Below are positions 7,878 through 15,820 of a stretch of DNA of 19,058 nt, piece after piece. The stretch is from Bordetella parapertussis. GTDB taxonomy: Bacteria > Pseudomonadota > Gammaproteobacteria > Burkholderiales > SG8-41. Numbering within the stretch: the stretch's first letter is position 1; the number at the start of each line of letters is the position of its first letter. Both the position numbers and the translations under genes were made by a program. The notes below the pieces were generated by a model. The model was not told the origin of the DNA, made no database searches, and was given only the letters and a program-made list of their open reading frames with translations. The DNA lies in NCBI GenBank assembly GCA_945870465.1, contig CAMBSS010000081.1, forward strand, positions 1 to 19,058. Reading direction: 5' to 3'.

Positions 7878-9053
7878 TCATTTCGGTGCCGCCACACCCG
7901 CCTGCGCGAGCACAGCGTCGGTGTCCGCGCCGAGTGCCGGCGGTCCGCTGCGAATGGTACGGTCGCCATTGATGCGGATAGGGGGCGCTATGGTCTGAAC
8001 GGCACGACCGCCAGCCAGATTCATCGACGCGATGGTCCCGTTATGCTGCATCTGTTCGCTTGCCATGACATCGGCGAGCGTGTTGACTGGGCCGTTGGGC
8101 ACCTGCGCAGCATCGAGCACCGCCAGCCAGTGCGCGCGCGTTTTATGCCGAAACAATTCTTTCAGCAGCGCATTCACTTCAACGCGGTTGGCCACGCGCG
8201 CTTTGATCGTGGCAAAGCGCTCATCATTGGCGTACTGCGGCACGCCGAGTCCCTGGCACATGCTTTGCCAGTATTCGTCGCGCGTGGCGGCGATGACGAA
8301 AGCGCCATCCGATGCGTGATACACGTCCCACGGGCTGGCCTGCGGATGCGCGGCGCCGATGCGCGTGAGCTCTTCGCCGGTCGCAAACACCTGCTGAAAG
8401 CGCAGGTTGAGCAGCGACACCATGCAATCGAGCATGGCGATATCGACTTTCTGCGGCTGGCCGGTGCGCCGGCTTTCCATGATGCCGAGCACGACGCCCA
8501 ATGCACCGAAGACGCCCGAAGAAATATCCGCAACGGGCGCCCCGGCGGGCAACGGACCGCCGCCCGGCTCGCCCGTGATGCTCATGAGGCCCGACATCGC
8601 CTGCAGCACGACATCAAGGCCCTGCTTGTCGCGGTACGGCCCCGACGCACCGAACGCGGAGAGGCCGCAATAGACGAGCTGCGGATTCACGCGCAACAGG
8701 CTGTCGTAGTCGAGCCCCAGCCGCGCCATGGTGCCGGGACGAAAATTTTCGACGACAACGTGACCGCCGGCGATGAGCTTGAGCACCGCTTCACGCCCAC
8801 CAGGGGCTTTCAGGTCGAGCACCACGCTCTTCTTGTTGCGATTGAGCGCGATAAACCCGACGTGCTCGCCGTCGACCCGCACGGTGCCGGAGGTGCGAAA
8901 CGCTTCGCCGTCCGGCGGTTCGATCTTGATGACCTCCGCGCCGTAGTCCGCGAGCAGCATGGTACACATCGGCCCAGCGGCGTGGTGCGTGAAGTCGATG
9001 ACGCGCACGCCGGCCAACGGCCCGGCTGACGCTTCATTGCGCGAGGCCGACAT
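7878..9053 (-). CDS. Class III (CaiB/BaiF) CoA-transferase 2
   Basis: This 391-aa enzyme has a normal family length. Conserved blocks are LAGVRVIDFTHHAAGP (residues 13-28), LNRNKKSVVLDLK (70-82), ENFRPGTMARLGLDYDS (102-118) and LQAMSGLMSITGEPGG (150-165). The catalytic Asp is Asp176 in PVADISSG. ATG 9053 follows the crotonase stop by 10 nt; no clear Shine-Dalgarno is seen, so translational coupling to the crotonase is likely. A 25-nt gap separates it from CoA-transferase 1. It would activate an acid by CoA transfer from another acyl-CoA, for instance a downstream product of the same pathway; donor and acceptor are unknown. Confidence 0.93.
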   Translation of the reverse strand: MSASRNEASAGPLAGVRVIDFTHHAAGPMCTMLLADYGAEVIKIEPPDGEAFRTSGTVRVDGEHVGFIALNRNKKSVVLDLKAPGGREAVLKLIAGGHVVVENFRPGTMARLGLDYDSLLRVNPQLVYCGLSAFGASGPYRDKQGLDVVLQAMSGLMSITGEPGGGPLPAGAPVADISSGVFGALGVVLGIMESRRTGQPQKVDIAMLDCMVSLLNLRFQQVFATGEELTRIGAAHPQASPWDVYHASDGAFVIAATRDEYWQSMCQGLGVPQYANDERFATIKARVANRVEVNALLKELFRHKTRAHWLAVLDAAQVPNGPVNTLADVMASEQMQHNGTIASMNLAGGRAVQTIAPPIRINGDRTIRSGPPALGADTDAVLAQAGVAAPK

Positions 9054-9063
9054 CGTGGCCGCG

Positions 9064-9984
9064 CTAAATGCGCGCTTCGCGGTCGGGCACGATCGTCACT
9101 TCCGCATCGGGCCCGAATCCACCGAGAGGCGCGTAGAGTTCGCGTCGCTTGGCGACGGCCGCGCTGGCGCCGTTGCGCCGCACTTCCTTGAAAAACGCGA
9201 AATCGCCCTCCTCGAAGCGCAATTTGAGTCCCAGCGTGTGGCCGATATAAAGCTCGGTAAACGCCTGCCCCATGCCCATCGCTTCCCACACGAGATGGCT
9301 GTAGGCCTTGCCGGAGACGATGCCGTCGATCGGCAGCAGCGCGATGCGGCGCGCCTCGTTGAGAGCTTCCTCCGCAACTTTTTCTTTCGGCACCGCGCGA
9401 TTCACGAGGCCAATCAACGACGCTTCGCGGCCGCTCCACGTGCGTCCGGTCACCATCATCTCGCGCGTGCGTTTGTAGCCGATCAGGTGCGCATACAGGC
9501 GAATGAGCGTAATGCCGGAAATGCCGCCCACCTGGCCGAGATTGCCGATGTGTGCGTCTTCTGCAGCGATGGAAATGTCGCAGCACGCCTGGAACTGGTT
9601 GCCGAGCTCGATGCAGTGCCCGCTGATCTGCGCGATGGTCGGCTTCAACGAGAAAAACAAGCGCCGCCACACCTGCCGCAGGTCGCGCTGAATCACCAGC
9701 TGATGGCGATTGGGCAATCCGCGCTCGTTGGTCTTGGAACGCGTGCCGAAGCCGTCGAAATAGCCCTCGAGATCGTGGCCGCCGCAGAAGTGGTCGCCTT
9801 CGCCTTTGAGGATGACGACCTTTACGTCGTCGTTCTTTTCCCAATCGTCGATCGCGTTGACCAGCTGCTCCTCGCCCCAAAACGGGGCCGCGTTGCGCTT
9901 GCCGGGATTGCTGAGCGTGACCGTGGCGATTTTCGATGCGGGATCGACAACGTATTTCACATATTCAAACGGGTAGGTTTTCAC
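9064..9984 (-). CDS. Crotonase-fold enzyme lacking both catalytic glutamates
   Basis: This protein is 306 aa from GTG 9984. The crotonase fold is clear: CGGHDLEGY (first oxyanion loop), KPTIAQISGHC (from residue 114), CCDISIAAEDAHIG and the MMVTGRTWSGREASLIGLVNR region. Aligned by eye to rat enoyl-CoA hydratase, Glu144 corresponds to Gln130, Glu164 to Gly150, and oxyanion Gly141 to Leu, so ordinary hydration is unlikely. Crotonases also act as decarboxylases, isomerases, dehalogenases and C-C hydrolases, and one of these is possible. The GTG start is favoured by AAGGAG 8 nt upstream; an in-frame ATG at 10020 would add 12 residues without a clear ribosome-binding site. It lies between CoA-transferases 3 and 2, so its substrate is presumably a CoA ester made by one of them. 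Confidence 0.88.
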   Translation of the reverse strand: MKTYPFEYVKYVVDPASKIATVTLSNPGKRNAAPFWGEEQLVNAIDDWEKNDDVKVVILKGEGDHFCGGHDLEGYFDGFGTRSKTNERGLPNRHQLVIQRDLRQVWRRLFFSLKPTIAQISGHCIELGNQFQACCDISIAAEDAHIGNLGQVGGISGITLIRLYAHLIGYKRTREMMVTGRTWSGREASLIGLVNRAVPKEKVAEEALNEARRIALLPIDGIVSGKAYSHLVWEAMGMGQAFTELYIGHTLGLKLRFEEGDFAFFKEVRRNGASAAVAKRRELYAPLGGFGPDAEVTIVPDREARI

Positions 9985-9992
9985 TGTGGCCA

Positions 9993-9998
9993 CTCCTT
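9993..9998 (-). promoter_or_regulatory. Shine-Dalgarno favouring the internal GTG start of the crotonase
   Basis: AAGGAG on the minus strand, 8 nt before GTG 9984. It lies inside the longer reading from ATG 10020, which itself has no good site, so initiation at 9984 is the better call. Confidence 0.7.
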
Positions 9999-10035
9999 CA
10001 GGATTTTCGTTCGATTGCATTGATTTTCGATGACA

Positions 10036-11259
10036 TCACGCTGCAGCATCGATTGCTTTTTTCTGCCGCAGCAAATCGATTTCTTCAGCGGTCTTGCCCA
10101 GCACGCCCTTCAGAATTTCTTCTGTGTGTTCGCCCAGCATCGGCGGCGGCCGCCGGATATTGCCCTCACAACTGCCGAACTTGAAAGGCACTCCGAGCTG
10201 GTGCAGTTCGCCGGCACGGGGATGCTGCACGGTTTGCACCATACCCGGCGAGTTCTCCGCCAGTTCGCTGAAAGCGGTGGCCAGATCGTTGACCGGCGCA
10301 CAGGGAATATCGGCGGCTTCCAGCGCTGTGATCCACGCCGCGGTGGTGCGTGCCGGGGTCAGCGCGATCAACTGCGAAATAAGCACGTCGCGATTTTTGA
10401 CGCGCTCGTTGTTGGTGGCGAAGCGCGGATCGGACGCGAGCTGCTCGCACCCCAGCACCGTGCACAGCGTGCGGAACAGCTTGTTGGCCGCAGCGCTGAT
10501 GACGACGTGTCCGTCGGCAGTTGGAAACGCCTGATACGGCACGACCTGCGGATGGCCCGAACCGACAGGCGTGACGGTCGAGCCGCCGTCGAGCACCGCA
10601 ACCGAATAACTGATGAGCTGGCTCATCATGGAATCGATCAGCGCGACGCTGACTTCCTGGCCGCGGCCACTGCGCTCGCGATGATAGAGCGCGGTAACGA
10701 TCGCGGTGGTCAGGTAAATGCCGCCGCTGAAATCGGCGAGTGAAGCGCCCGGGCGTAGCGGCTGGTTGCCGCCTTCAGGCCCCGTGATGCTCATCACCCC
10801 CGAGCGCGCCTGTACCGCGACATCCATGCCGGGTTTGTCGGCAAGGGGGCCTTCGTCTCCATACGCGGAGACGCTGGCATAAATCAGCCGCGGATTTTTG
10901 GCCTGCAGGCTTTTGTAATCCAGCCCCAGCCGCGCCGTCACGCCGGGACGAAAATTCTGCACGACTATGTCCGCCCAACCGCAAAGCTGCTTGCAGACCT
11001 CGACGCCTTCCGGCGTCTTCAGATCGAGTCCGATGCTGCGCTTGTTGCGGTTGATTGCCAGGAAATAATCGCCTCCCACGAGAGGAATATCGGCCGCGAA
11101 ACGCTGGCTCATGTTCATGTGGCGCCCGGTATCGCCGCGATCGGGTTTTTCGACCTTGATCACATCGCAGCCGAGGTCGCCCAGCAGCATCGTACAGTAC
11201 GGGCCGGCCACAAAATGCGTGAGGTCGACAACTTTCAATCCGGCAAATGGAGTTTCCAT
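10036..11259 (-). CDS. Class III (CaiB/BaiF) CoA-transferase 3
   Basis: This is a 407-aa enzyme. Conserved blocks are FAGLKVVDLTHFVAGPYC (residues 5-22), KVEKPDRGDTGRH (35-47), INRNKRSIGLDLKTPEG (69-85) and QNFRPGVTARLGLDY (101-115). The catalytic Asp is Asp176 in SLADFSGG. YQAFPTADGHVVIS is the second-half signature. ATG 11259 lies 7 nt after the stop of the two-domain MaoC gene, with a weak AAGGCGG upstream, which suggests coupling. It is the first of three CoA-transferases in unit A and precedes the crotonase. The gene order MaoC, CoA-transferase, crotonase suggests that activation and processing of one acid are encoded together, but the substrate is not identifiable. Confidence 0.93.
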   Translation of the reverse strand: METPFAGLKVVDLTHFVAGPYCTMLLGDLGCDVIKVEKPDRGDTGRHMNMSQRFAADIPLVGGDYFLAINRNKRSIGLDLKTPEGVEVCKQLCGWADIVVQNFRPGVTARLGLDYKSLQAKNPRLIYASVSAYGDEGPLADKPGMDVAVQARSGVMSITGPEGGNQPLRPGASLADFSGGIYLTTAIVTALYHRERSGRGQEVSVALIDSMMSQLISYSVAVLDGGSTVTPVGSGHPQVVPYQAFPTADGHVVISAAANKLFRTLCTVLGCEQLASDPRFATNNERVKNRDVLISQLIALTPARTTAAWITALEAADIPCAPVNDLATAFSELAENSPGMVQTVQHPRAGELHQLGVPFKFGSCEGNIRRPPPMLGEHTEEILKGVLGKTAEEIDLLRQKKAIDAAA

Positions 11260-11266
11260 GTCCGCC

Positions 11267-12457
11267 TTACAAAACCTGGATCGAGATGTCGCGTGAAGGC
11301 AACCGCACGGTGGCCTTGCCGTCGCACGTGCGCTGGTCCTTCTGGTTGGTGCCCCACCATTCGATGTCCACCAGCGCTTCGTTCGCCTCTTTCCTGCAGT
11401 CCGTCACCTTGCCGTTCATCTTCGTGAGATCCCCCAGGAAATTCGGTTTCGTAATGCGGCCCGACAACCGCCGCACAAAACCCATGTCGCCCATCCAGTT
11501 GGTGACGAGATGACCGCCCCAGTTGATGCGTTGCCACGCCTGGTCATACACGTCGGGCATGCCGATCTCGCGGGCGATTTCGGCATCGAAGTGGCCGGCG
11601 GCCGGATGCACGGGAATATTCCGCGTCGGCGACGTATAGACATTGGCCGGATGCTTGTCGCGATCGAGGAACGCCGAGCGCAGCACGCTGTAGGTCGTTT
11701 GCCGCCCGACGTAGAAGCCGACGATATCGACGAGCGTGAGCGGCCCTTTCCACAAGGTCGGCAACTCGTCGCCGATCTTCACGTCCTCCCAGTAGCGGGG
11801 CTCGGCGCCGCGCCGCTCTTCGTTGCGATACGCTTGCGCGATCTCTTCGATCTGTTCGTCGGTATAACGGTATGGAGTGCGCGGTTCGGTGGATTTTTTA
11901 ATGCCGCCGCCGCTGCGTGCGCGCGGAATGCGGAAGTAGTCGCCTTCATAACGCGCGACCAGCTGGTTGTTCTGGTTCGTATAGAGAACTTCGCCGACCT
12001 GGTTGACGAAACGCGGCACGTTGCGCCCTTCCTTGACCTGCACATCGATCAGGCGCGCGCGCGCGGAAACGACATCGCCGACCCTCACCGGGAAATGGTG
12101 TTCCCAGCGGCTGCCGGCGTAGATCCACTGGATGCCCGGCAATCCCGGCGCCACCAGTCCGCTGTCCACGGTACCCAGAAATGACGGCGGCGCAATGATT
12201 CCGCCCCACATCGTGCGCTTCGCATATTCGCTGTCGCACCAGAGCGGATTGTCGTCACCGACTGCATATTGCGCCCAGCGCCGTATGTCGCCGGGGGCTA
12301 TCGCCTCATAGCGCGCCGGCGCGTGCACATCACGCCGCAACCACACGCCGATAAGTCCGCGCACCTTCTCGATGGCCTCGTCAGTGAGCCCGGGATGCTG
12401 CTGCGCGCCTTTCACAGGCTTGCTGACTGGTTTACCGGAAGATTCGCCCTGGGACAT
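11267..12457 (-). CDS. Two-domain MaoC/FAS1-like dehydratase (double hot-dog)
   Basis: This 396-aa protein is about twice the size of a single hot-dog subunit. The N-terminal FAS1-like dehydratase domain spans roughly residues 45-180, with YAVGDDNPLWCD at 64-75. Asp68-x-Asn-Pro-x fits the hydratase motif but its His position is Trp73. The C-terminal hot-dog spans roughly 220-390 and has conserved-looking HPAAGHFDAEIAREIG (284-299) and INWGGHLVTNWMGD (311-324), but I find no D-x-N-P-x-H there. An Arg/Gly-rich linker lies near 178-190. The start is ATG 12457, with AGGAG 6 nt upstream. It is 32 nt after the acyl-CoA synthetase and 7 nt before CoA-transferase 3. It probably acts on a CoA ester as a hydratase/dehydratase, but the catalytic residues are uncertain. 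Confidence 0.87.
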   Translation of the reverse strand: MSQGESSGKPVSKPVKGAQQHPGLTDEAIEKVRGLIGVWLRRDVHAPARYEAIAPGDIRRWAQYAVGDDNPLWCDSEYAKRTMWGGIIAPPSFLGTVDSGLVAPGLPGIQWIYAGSRWEHHFPVRVGDVVSARARLIDVQVKEGRNVPRFVNQVGEVLYTNQNNQLVARYEGDYFRIPRARSGGGIKKSTEPRTPYRYTDEQIEEIAQAYRNEERRGAEPRYWEDVKIGDELPTLWKGPLTLVDIVGFYVGRQTTYSVLRSAFLDRDKHPANVYTSPTRNIPVHPAAGHFDAEIAREIGMPDVYDQAWQRINWGGHLVTNWMGDMGFVRRLSGRITKPNFLGDLTKMNGKVTDCRKEANEALVDIEWWGTNQKDQRTCDGKATVRLPSRDISIQVL

Positions 12458-12489
12458 CAGATGCTCCTGTTAGTAGTAGATGGCGCGGT

Positions 12490-14718
12490 TCAACGGCCGG
12501 CCGCGCTGGTAGCCGGTTCTTCGACGCTGCGGATCGCGCCTGCCGCGGTGCGCACTGCCCGGGGTTCGCTTCCCTGCACCGTGCGGACTATCAGCGCATC
12601 GACGATCGTCAGTCCCTTGGCGTGCACGATGACGGGGTTGAGGTCGATTTCAGCGACCAGATCCTGCTGGTCGTGCGCAAACCATGACACCCGGCACGCC
12701 ACGTCGGCAAGCGCGTCGAGATCGACGCTGGGCATACCGCGATAGCCGGCAAACATCCTGGCAGCGCGCAAACCCTGCAGCAGCTCGCGCGCGCGCATCC
12801 TGCTGATGGGTGCAGGCGCCAGCGCGACATCGTCGAGCAACTCGACAAACACTCCACCGAGCCCGAGCATGATCATCGGGCCGAACTGCGCATCCCGCGT
12901 AATGCCGATCGTCATCTCAAGACCGGGTGCCGCCATTTTCTGCACGAGCACGCCGTCGATTGCGCGCGACGTACCACGAGCGACGCGTTCGAGCATTTGC
13001 GCATACGCCTCGCGCAGCGCGCGTTCATCCTTGAGACCGAGCACCACCGCACCGGCCTCGGTCTTGTGCAGAATTTCCGGCGACTGCGCCTTGATGGCGA
13101 CAGGAAAACCAATGTCGCACGCGGCGGCAACCGCCTCTTCCGCGCTCGACACCATGCGCTCGACGCATTGGGGAAGACCGTATCCGGCGAGGATTTGCTT
13201 TGAACTGACCTCAGTAAGCACAGCCCCCGCGCTGCCGAGTTGCTTGCGCACCCGCTCGACCATCGCTGTCGTGATATCGCCAGGACGCGCGCACTGCTGC
13301 TCTTGATCACGCCGCCAGCGCTCCTGAAATTCCGCGTAATCCGCGAGCGCCCGCGCGGCGCGCACGCAGTTCGGCATCGACGTATATGCAGGAATGCCGG
13401 CGCTCGCCAGCAACTCCACGGCGCGCGCGGAAGCGGTCGTGTAAGTGCAAAAGAGAATCGGCTTGTCGGTCTGCGCGCGTATGCGCGCGAATGCGTCGCG
13501 GTCTTTCTCGATGACGTATTCGTAAGCCAGTGAGCCGATCACGATGACGAGATCGACCGTCGCGCATCGCGCGGCAATCTCCACGATGTGCGCGTAGCCG
13601 ACCTCGCGCACGGCGGTCGCCGTCAGGTCCACGGGGTTTTTCGCCACTCCATAGGTAGGCAGCAGCTTTTCGATCTGCGATTGCGTCGCGGCATCGAATG
13701 GAACGATCTCAAAACCCTGCGCGATCAGCATGTCCGACAGCCAGACCGCGCCGCCGCCCGAATTGCTGATAACGGCGACGCGCCGGCCCGGCGGCAGTTT
13801 GCAATAGGTAAATGCCGCCGCCGTATCGACCATCTGGTCGAGATCGCTGCCCTCGATGACGCCGTATTCGCGGAACAACGCATCAAAGACGCGCGCCTCT
13901 CCCGCCATCGAACCGGTGTGCGATGCCGCCGCGTTCCTGCCCGCCTGCGAGCGGCCGGTTTTGGCCGCGATCACCGGTTTGCCGGCAACGGCCGCCTGCT
14001 GCAGCGCCGCCCGCAATTTCGCCGGATCGCGCACGCCTTCCAGATAAAGCAGGAACACATCGGTGCCGCCCCGCTCCAGCAGGTGATGCAGGTAATCAGC
14101 AGTCTCGAGACAGCTTTCGTTGCCGCTGCTGATCATGAAGCTGTAGGAAATCTGCCGCTGCTGGCTGATATTGAGAAAGGTGAAAGCGAAGCCGCCGCTT
14201 TGCGAAATCACCGCGATGCGTTTGCTGACGTCGACTTTGGCATCGAGCGAGATCGAGACGTTTTCCAGCGTAGGGCAGAACGTTGCCGCGACTTTTTCGA
14301 GATTGTTAACGAAGCCCTCGGTATTCGGGCCGCACACTGCCATGTCGTAACGTCGCGCAATTTCCTGCAGCTCGATTTCACGCAGGCGGCCGTCATCGCC
14401 ACGCTCTTCGGCAAAGCCGGAGGCAATGACGAGCACGGCGCGGATACCCGCTTTTCCGCATTGCTCGACGAGTTGCGGCACCGCCTGGGCAGGCGCGGCG
14501 AGAATGACGAGATCGACGATTTCAGGCACTTCTTCAAGCGTCGCGAACGTGCGGCGGCCGCGCACCTCTTTCAGGCGGCGGCTCACCAGGTACAACGGTC
14601 CGTTGAAGCCGCGATGCAGCAGCACCTGCAGCAGCCTGCCGCGGATGGTTTTCGGGTCTTCCGACACGCCCACAATCGCAATGCTGCGGGGAGACAAAAG
14701 TCGCTGCAAATCTGCCAT
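12490..14718 (-). CDS. ADP-forming acyl-CoA synthetase (fused alpha/beta), complete
   Basis: This 742-aa enzyme would make acyl-CoA from an acid, ATP and CoA. Order of domains: CoA-binding Rossmann fold (residues ~5-130, LLSPRSIAIVGVS); succinyl-CoA-ligase-like domains with CGPNTEGF (129-136), ISQSGGF (171-177) and the phosphorylatable His267 in AAASHTGSMAG; a second ligase-like half with ISNSGGGAVWLSD (317-329) and KNPVDLTATA (360-369); then an ATP-grasp domain from ~500 with ILHKTEAGAV (549-558) and AEIDLNPV (689-696). The C-terminal ~25 residues look unstructured. ATG 14718 lies 40 nt after the solute-binding protein stop, with a hairpin between. Its place directly after the ABC importer suggests that it activates the imported acid. 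The nature of that acid is unknown. Confidence 0.93.
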   Translation of the reverse strand: MADLQRLLSPRSIAIVGVSEDPKTIRGRLLQVLLHRGFNGPLYLVSRRLKEVRGRRTFATLEEVPEIVDLVILAAPAQAVPQLVEQCGKAGIRAVLVIASGFAEERGDDGRLREIELQEIARRYDMAVCGPNTEGFVNNLEKVAATFCPTLENVSISLDAKVDVSKRIAVISQSGGFAFTFLNISQQRQISYSFMISSGNESCLETADYLHHLLERGGTDVFLLYLEGVRDPAKLRAALQQAAVAGKPVIAAKTGRSQAGRNAAASHTGSMAGEARVFDALFREYGVIEGSDLDQMVDTAAAFTYCKLPPGRRVAVISNSGGGAVWLSDMLIAQGFEIVPFDAATQSQIEKLLPTYGVAKNPVDLTATAVREVGYAHIVEIAARCATVDLVIVIGSLAYEYVIEKDRDAFARIRAQTDKPILFCTYTTASARAVELLASAGIPAYTSMPNCVRAARALADYAEFQERWRRDQEQQCARPGDITTAMVERVRKQLGSAGAVLTEVSSKQILAGYGLPQCVERMVSSAEEAVAAACDIGFPVAIKAQSPEILHKTEAGAVVLGLKDERALREAYAQMLERVARGTSRAIDGVLVQKMAAPGLEMTIGITRDAQFGPMIMLGLGGVFVELLDDVALAPAPISRMRARELLQGLRAARMFAGYRGMPSVDLDALADVACRVSWFAHDQQDLVAEIDLNPVIVHAKGLTIVDALIVRTVQGSEPRAVRTAAGAIRSVEEPATSAAGR

Positions 14719-14742
14719 GCCGTAATCTTTCTTGTGTGTTGT

Positions 14743-14759
14743 GCCGGCGGGCCGCCGGC
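14743..14759 (-). other. Intercistronic GC-rich hairpin
   Basis: GCCGGCGG and CCGCCGGC flank one central base, forming a near-perfect palindrome that starts within the stop codon of the solute-binding protein gene. In RNA it would fold as a 7-bp stem with a 3-nt loop. No T-run follows, so it is not a standard intrinsic terminator. It could protect or attenuate the upstream transporter mRNA relative to the downstream enzymes. Confidence 0.45.
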
Positions 14760-15802
14760 TACTTGCGCGCGCCGGCGCGCAGCGACGCGGCGGCCTTGGC
14801 GGCGTACTGGTTCGTCCAGCCGGACTTCAGCACGGCGGGGGAAATGGGTTCATTGAGGTCGGCGAGAAACTGGGCGATGCGGACCATCTGCCCTTCGTTG
14901 ACTTCGACGGTTTTGGGATAAGCCGGGCGCATGTCGCCCCAGATCTGGTCGAAAAGCGCTTTGTCCGTCTCTTTGAAATACTTGGCCCACACGGCGTCGC
15001 GCGCCTTGGTGTGATTCTGCTCGCTGTGCACGACGTCGAGCCCCTGCTGAATGGCCCGCAGAAAACGCACGACGAGTTCGGAGTTCTTCTGCGCCCAGCT
15101 GTCACGCACCAGCACTCCCTGATAAAGGAAGCCATCGAGCTCCTTCACCTGCCCCTTGGAGAACTCGAACAGCATGGTGCCGCCGAACTGCTTGACTGCC
15201 AGATCGGGATTGGGCGGAGAAAACGAAAAACCGTCGATCTGGTCGCGCGCCAGCGCCGGCAACATGGCCGCGCCGGTCCCCATCGTAGCTATCGTCATGT
15301 CTTTATCGGGGTTCAAACCCGCGCGCCGCGCAAGGTAACGGATGATCTGATCGGTCCCGCTGCCCGGAGTACTGACGCCGAAAGTGCTGCCCTTCAGCGC
15401 TTTCAGCTTCTGCTCGTAGCTGCTGTTCGCGTTGATGCCGGTCCGTTCGATGAATTTTTTCGAGACGACGATGTTGCTTGCGTACTGCGTTATCGCAGCG
15501 CCCACCGTGATAATGTCCACGCCCTTCTCACGCGCCCTGAAGCCTGAAGGCGGCGCGGTCACGCTGAACTGGGCTTCACCTGCAGCCAGCGCGGACATTG
15601 CCTTGGTGCCCGAGGTCGCGTTATAAATGTTCGCCTCGATGTTTTCGTTTTTGATGAAGCCCAGCACGTCCGCCGCCATGACGCTGATATAAAGATAGCC
15701 GCCAGAAGCCAACGCAACGTTGATCTTGTCCTGCGCGCAGGCAGTGCCGGCGCCCAACATCACTGCGACGGCTGCGATACAGGCAATCAGATTTTTTCTC
15801 AC
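14759..15802 (-). CDS. ABC transporter solute-binding protein (NMT1/SsuA/TauA type)
   Basis: This 347-aa periplasmic receptor would deliver its ligand to the adjacent permease. The signal peptide is residues 1-23, ending TACA before QDKINV. The mature protein has the two-lobe NMT1/SsuA/TauA layout: SGGYLYISVMAADVLGF near the N-terminus, SALAAGEAQFSVTAPPSG (residues 70-87), then STFGVSTPGSGTDQIIRYLARRAG in the hinge region and QIDGFSFSPPNPDLAV. Relatives bind sulfonates, pyrimidine precursors, aromatic acids and others, so the ligand cannot be assigned. The start is GTG 15802, with a GGAGAG-like site just upstream. It lies 18 nt after the permease. Confidence 0.93.
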   Translation of the reverse strand: MRKNLIACIAAVAVMLGAGTACAQDKINVALASGGYLYISVMAADVLGFIKNENIEANIYNATSGTKAMSALAAGEAQFSVTAPPSGFRAREKGVDIITVGAAITQYASNIVVSKKFIERTGINANSSYEQKLKALKGSTFGVSTPGSGTDQIIRYLARRAGLNPDKDMTIATMGTGAAMLPALARDQIDGFSFSPPNPDLAVKQFGGTMLFEFSKGQVKELDGFLYQGVLVRDSWAQKNSELVVRFLRAIQQGLDVVHSEQNHTKARDAVWAKYFKETDKALFDQIWGDMRPAYPKTVEVNEGQMVRIAQFLADLNEPISPAVLKSGWTNQYAAKAAASLRAGARK

Positions 15803-15820
15803 TGGGCTCTCCGCTTCAAT

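Noticed and set aside
7853..7969. N-terminal extension of CoA-transferase 1
   Set aside because: It overlaps the 3' end of CoA-transferase 2 and has Cys/Arg-rich sequence unlike the family; ATG 7852 lies at a normal distance before the first conserved block.
6488..9029. Two long plus-strand open frames (494 and 502 codons)
   Set aside because: Both lie antisense to the two CoA-transferases with conserved catalytic motifs. Their translations are low in hydrophobic core patterns and rich in Arg/His; no ribosome-binding site or promoter supports them.
13588..14856. 422-codon plus-strand open frame
   Set aside because: It is antisense to the complete acyl-CoA synthetase and crosses into the solute-binding protein gene; no domain is recognisable.
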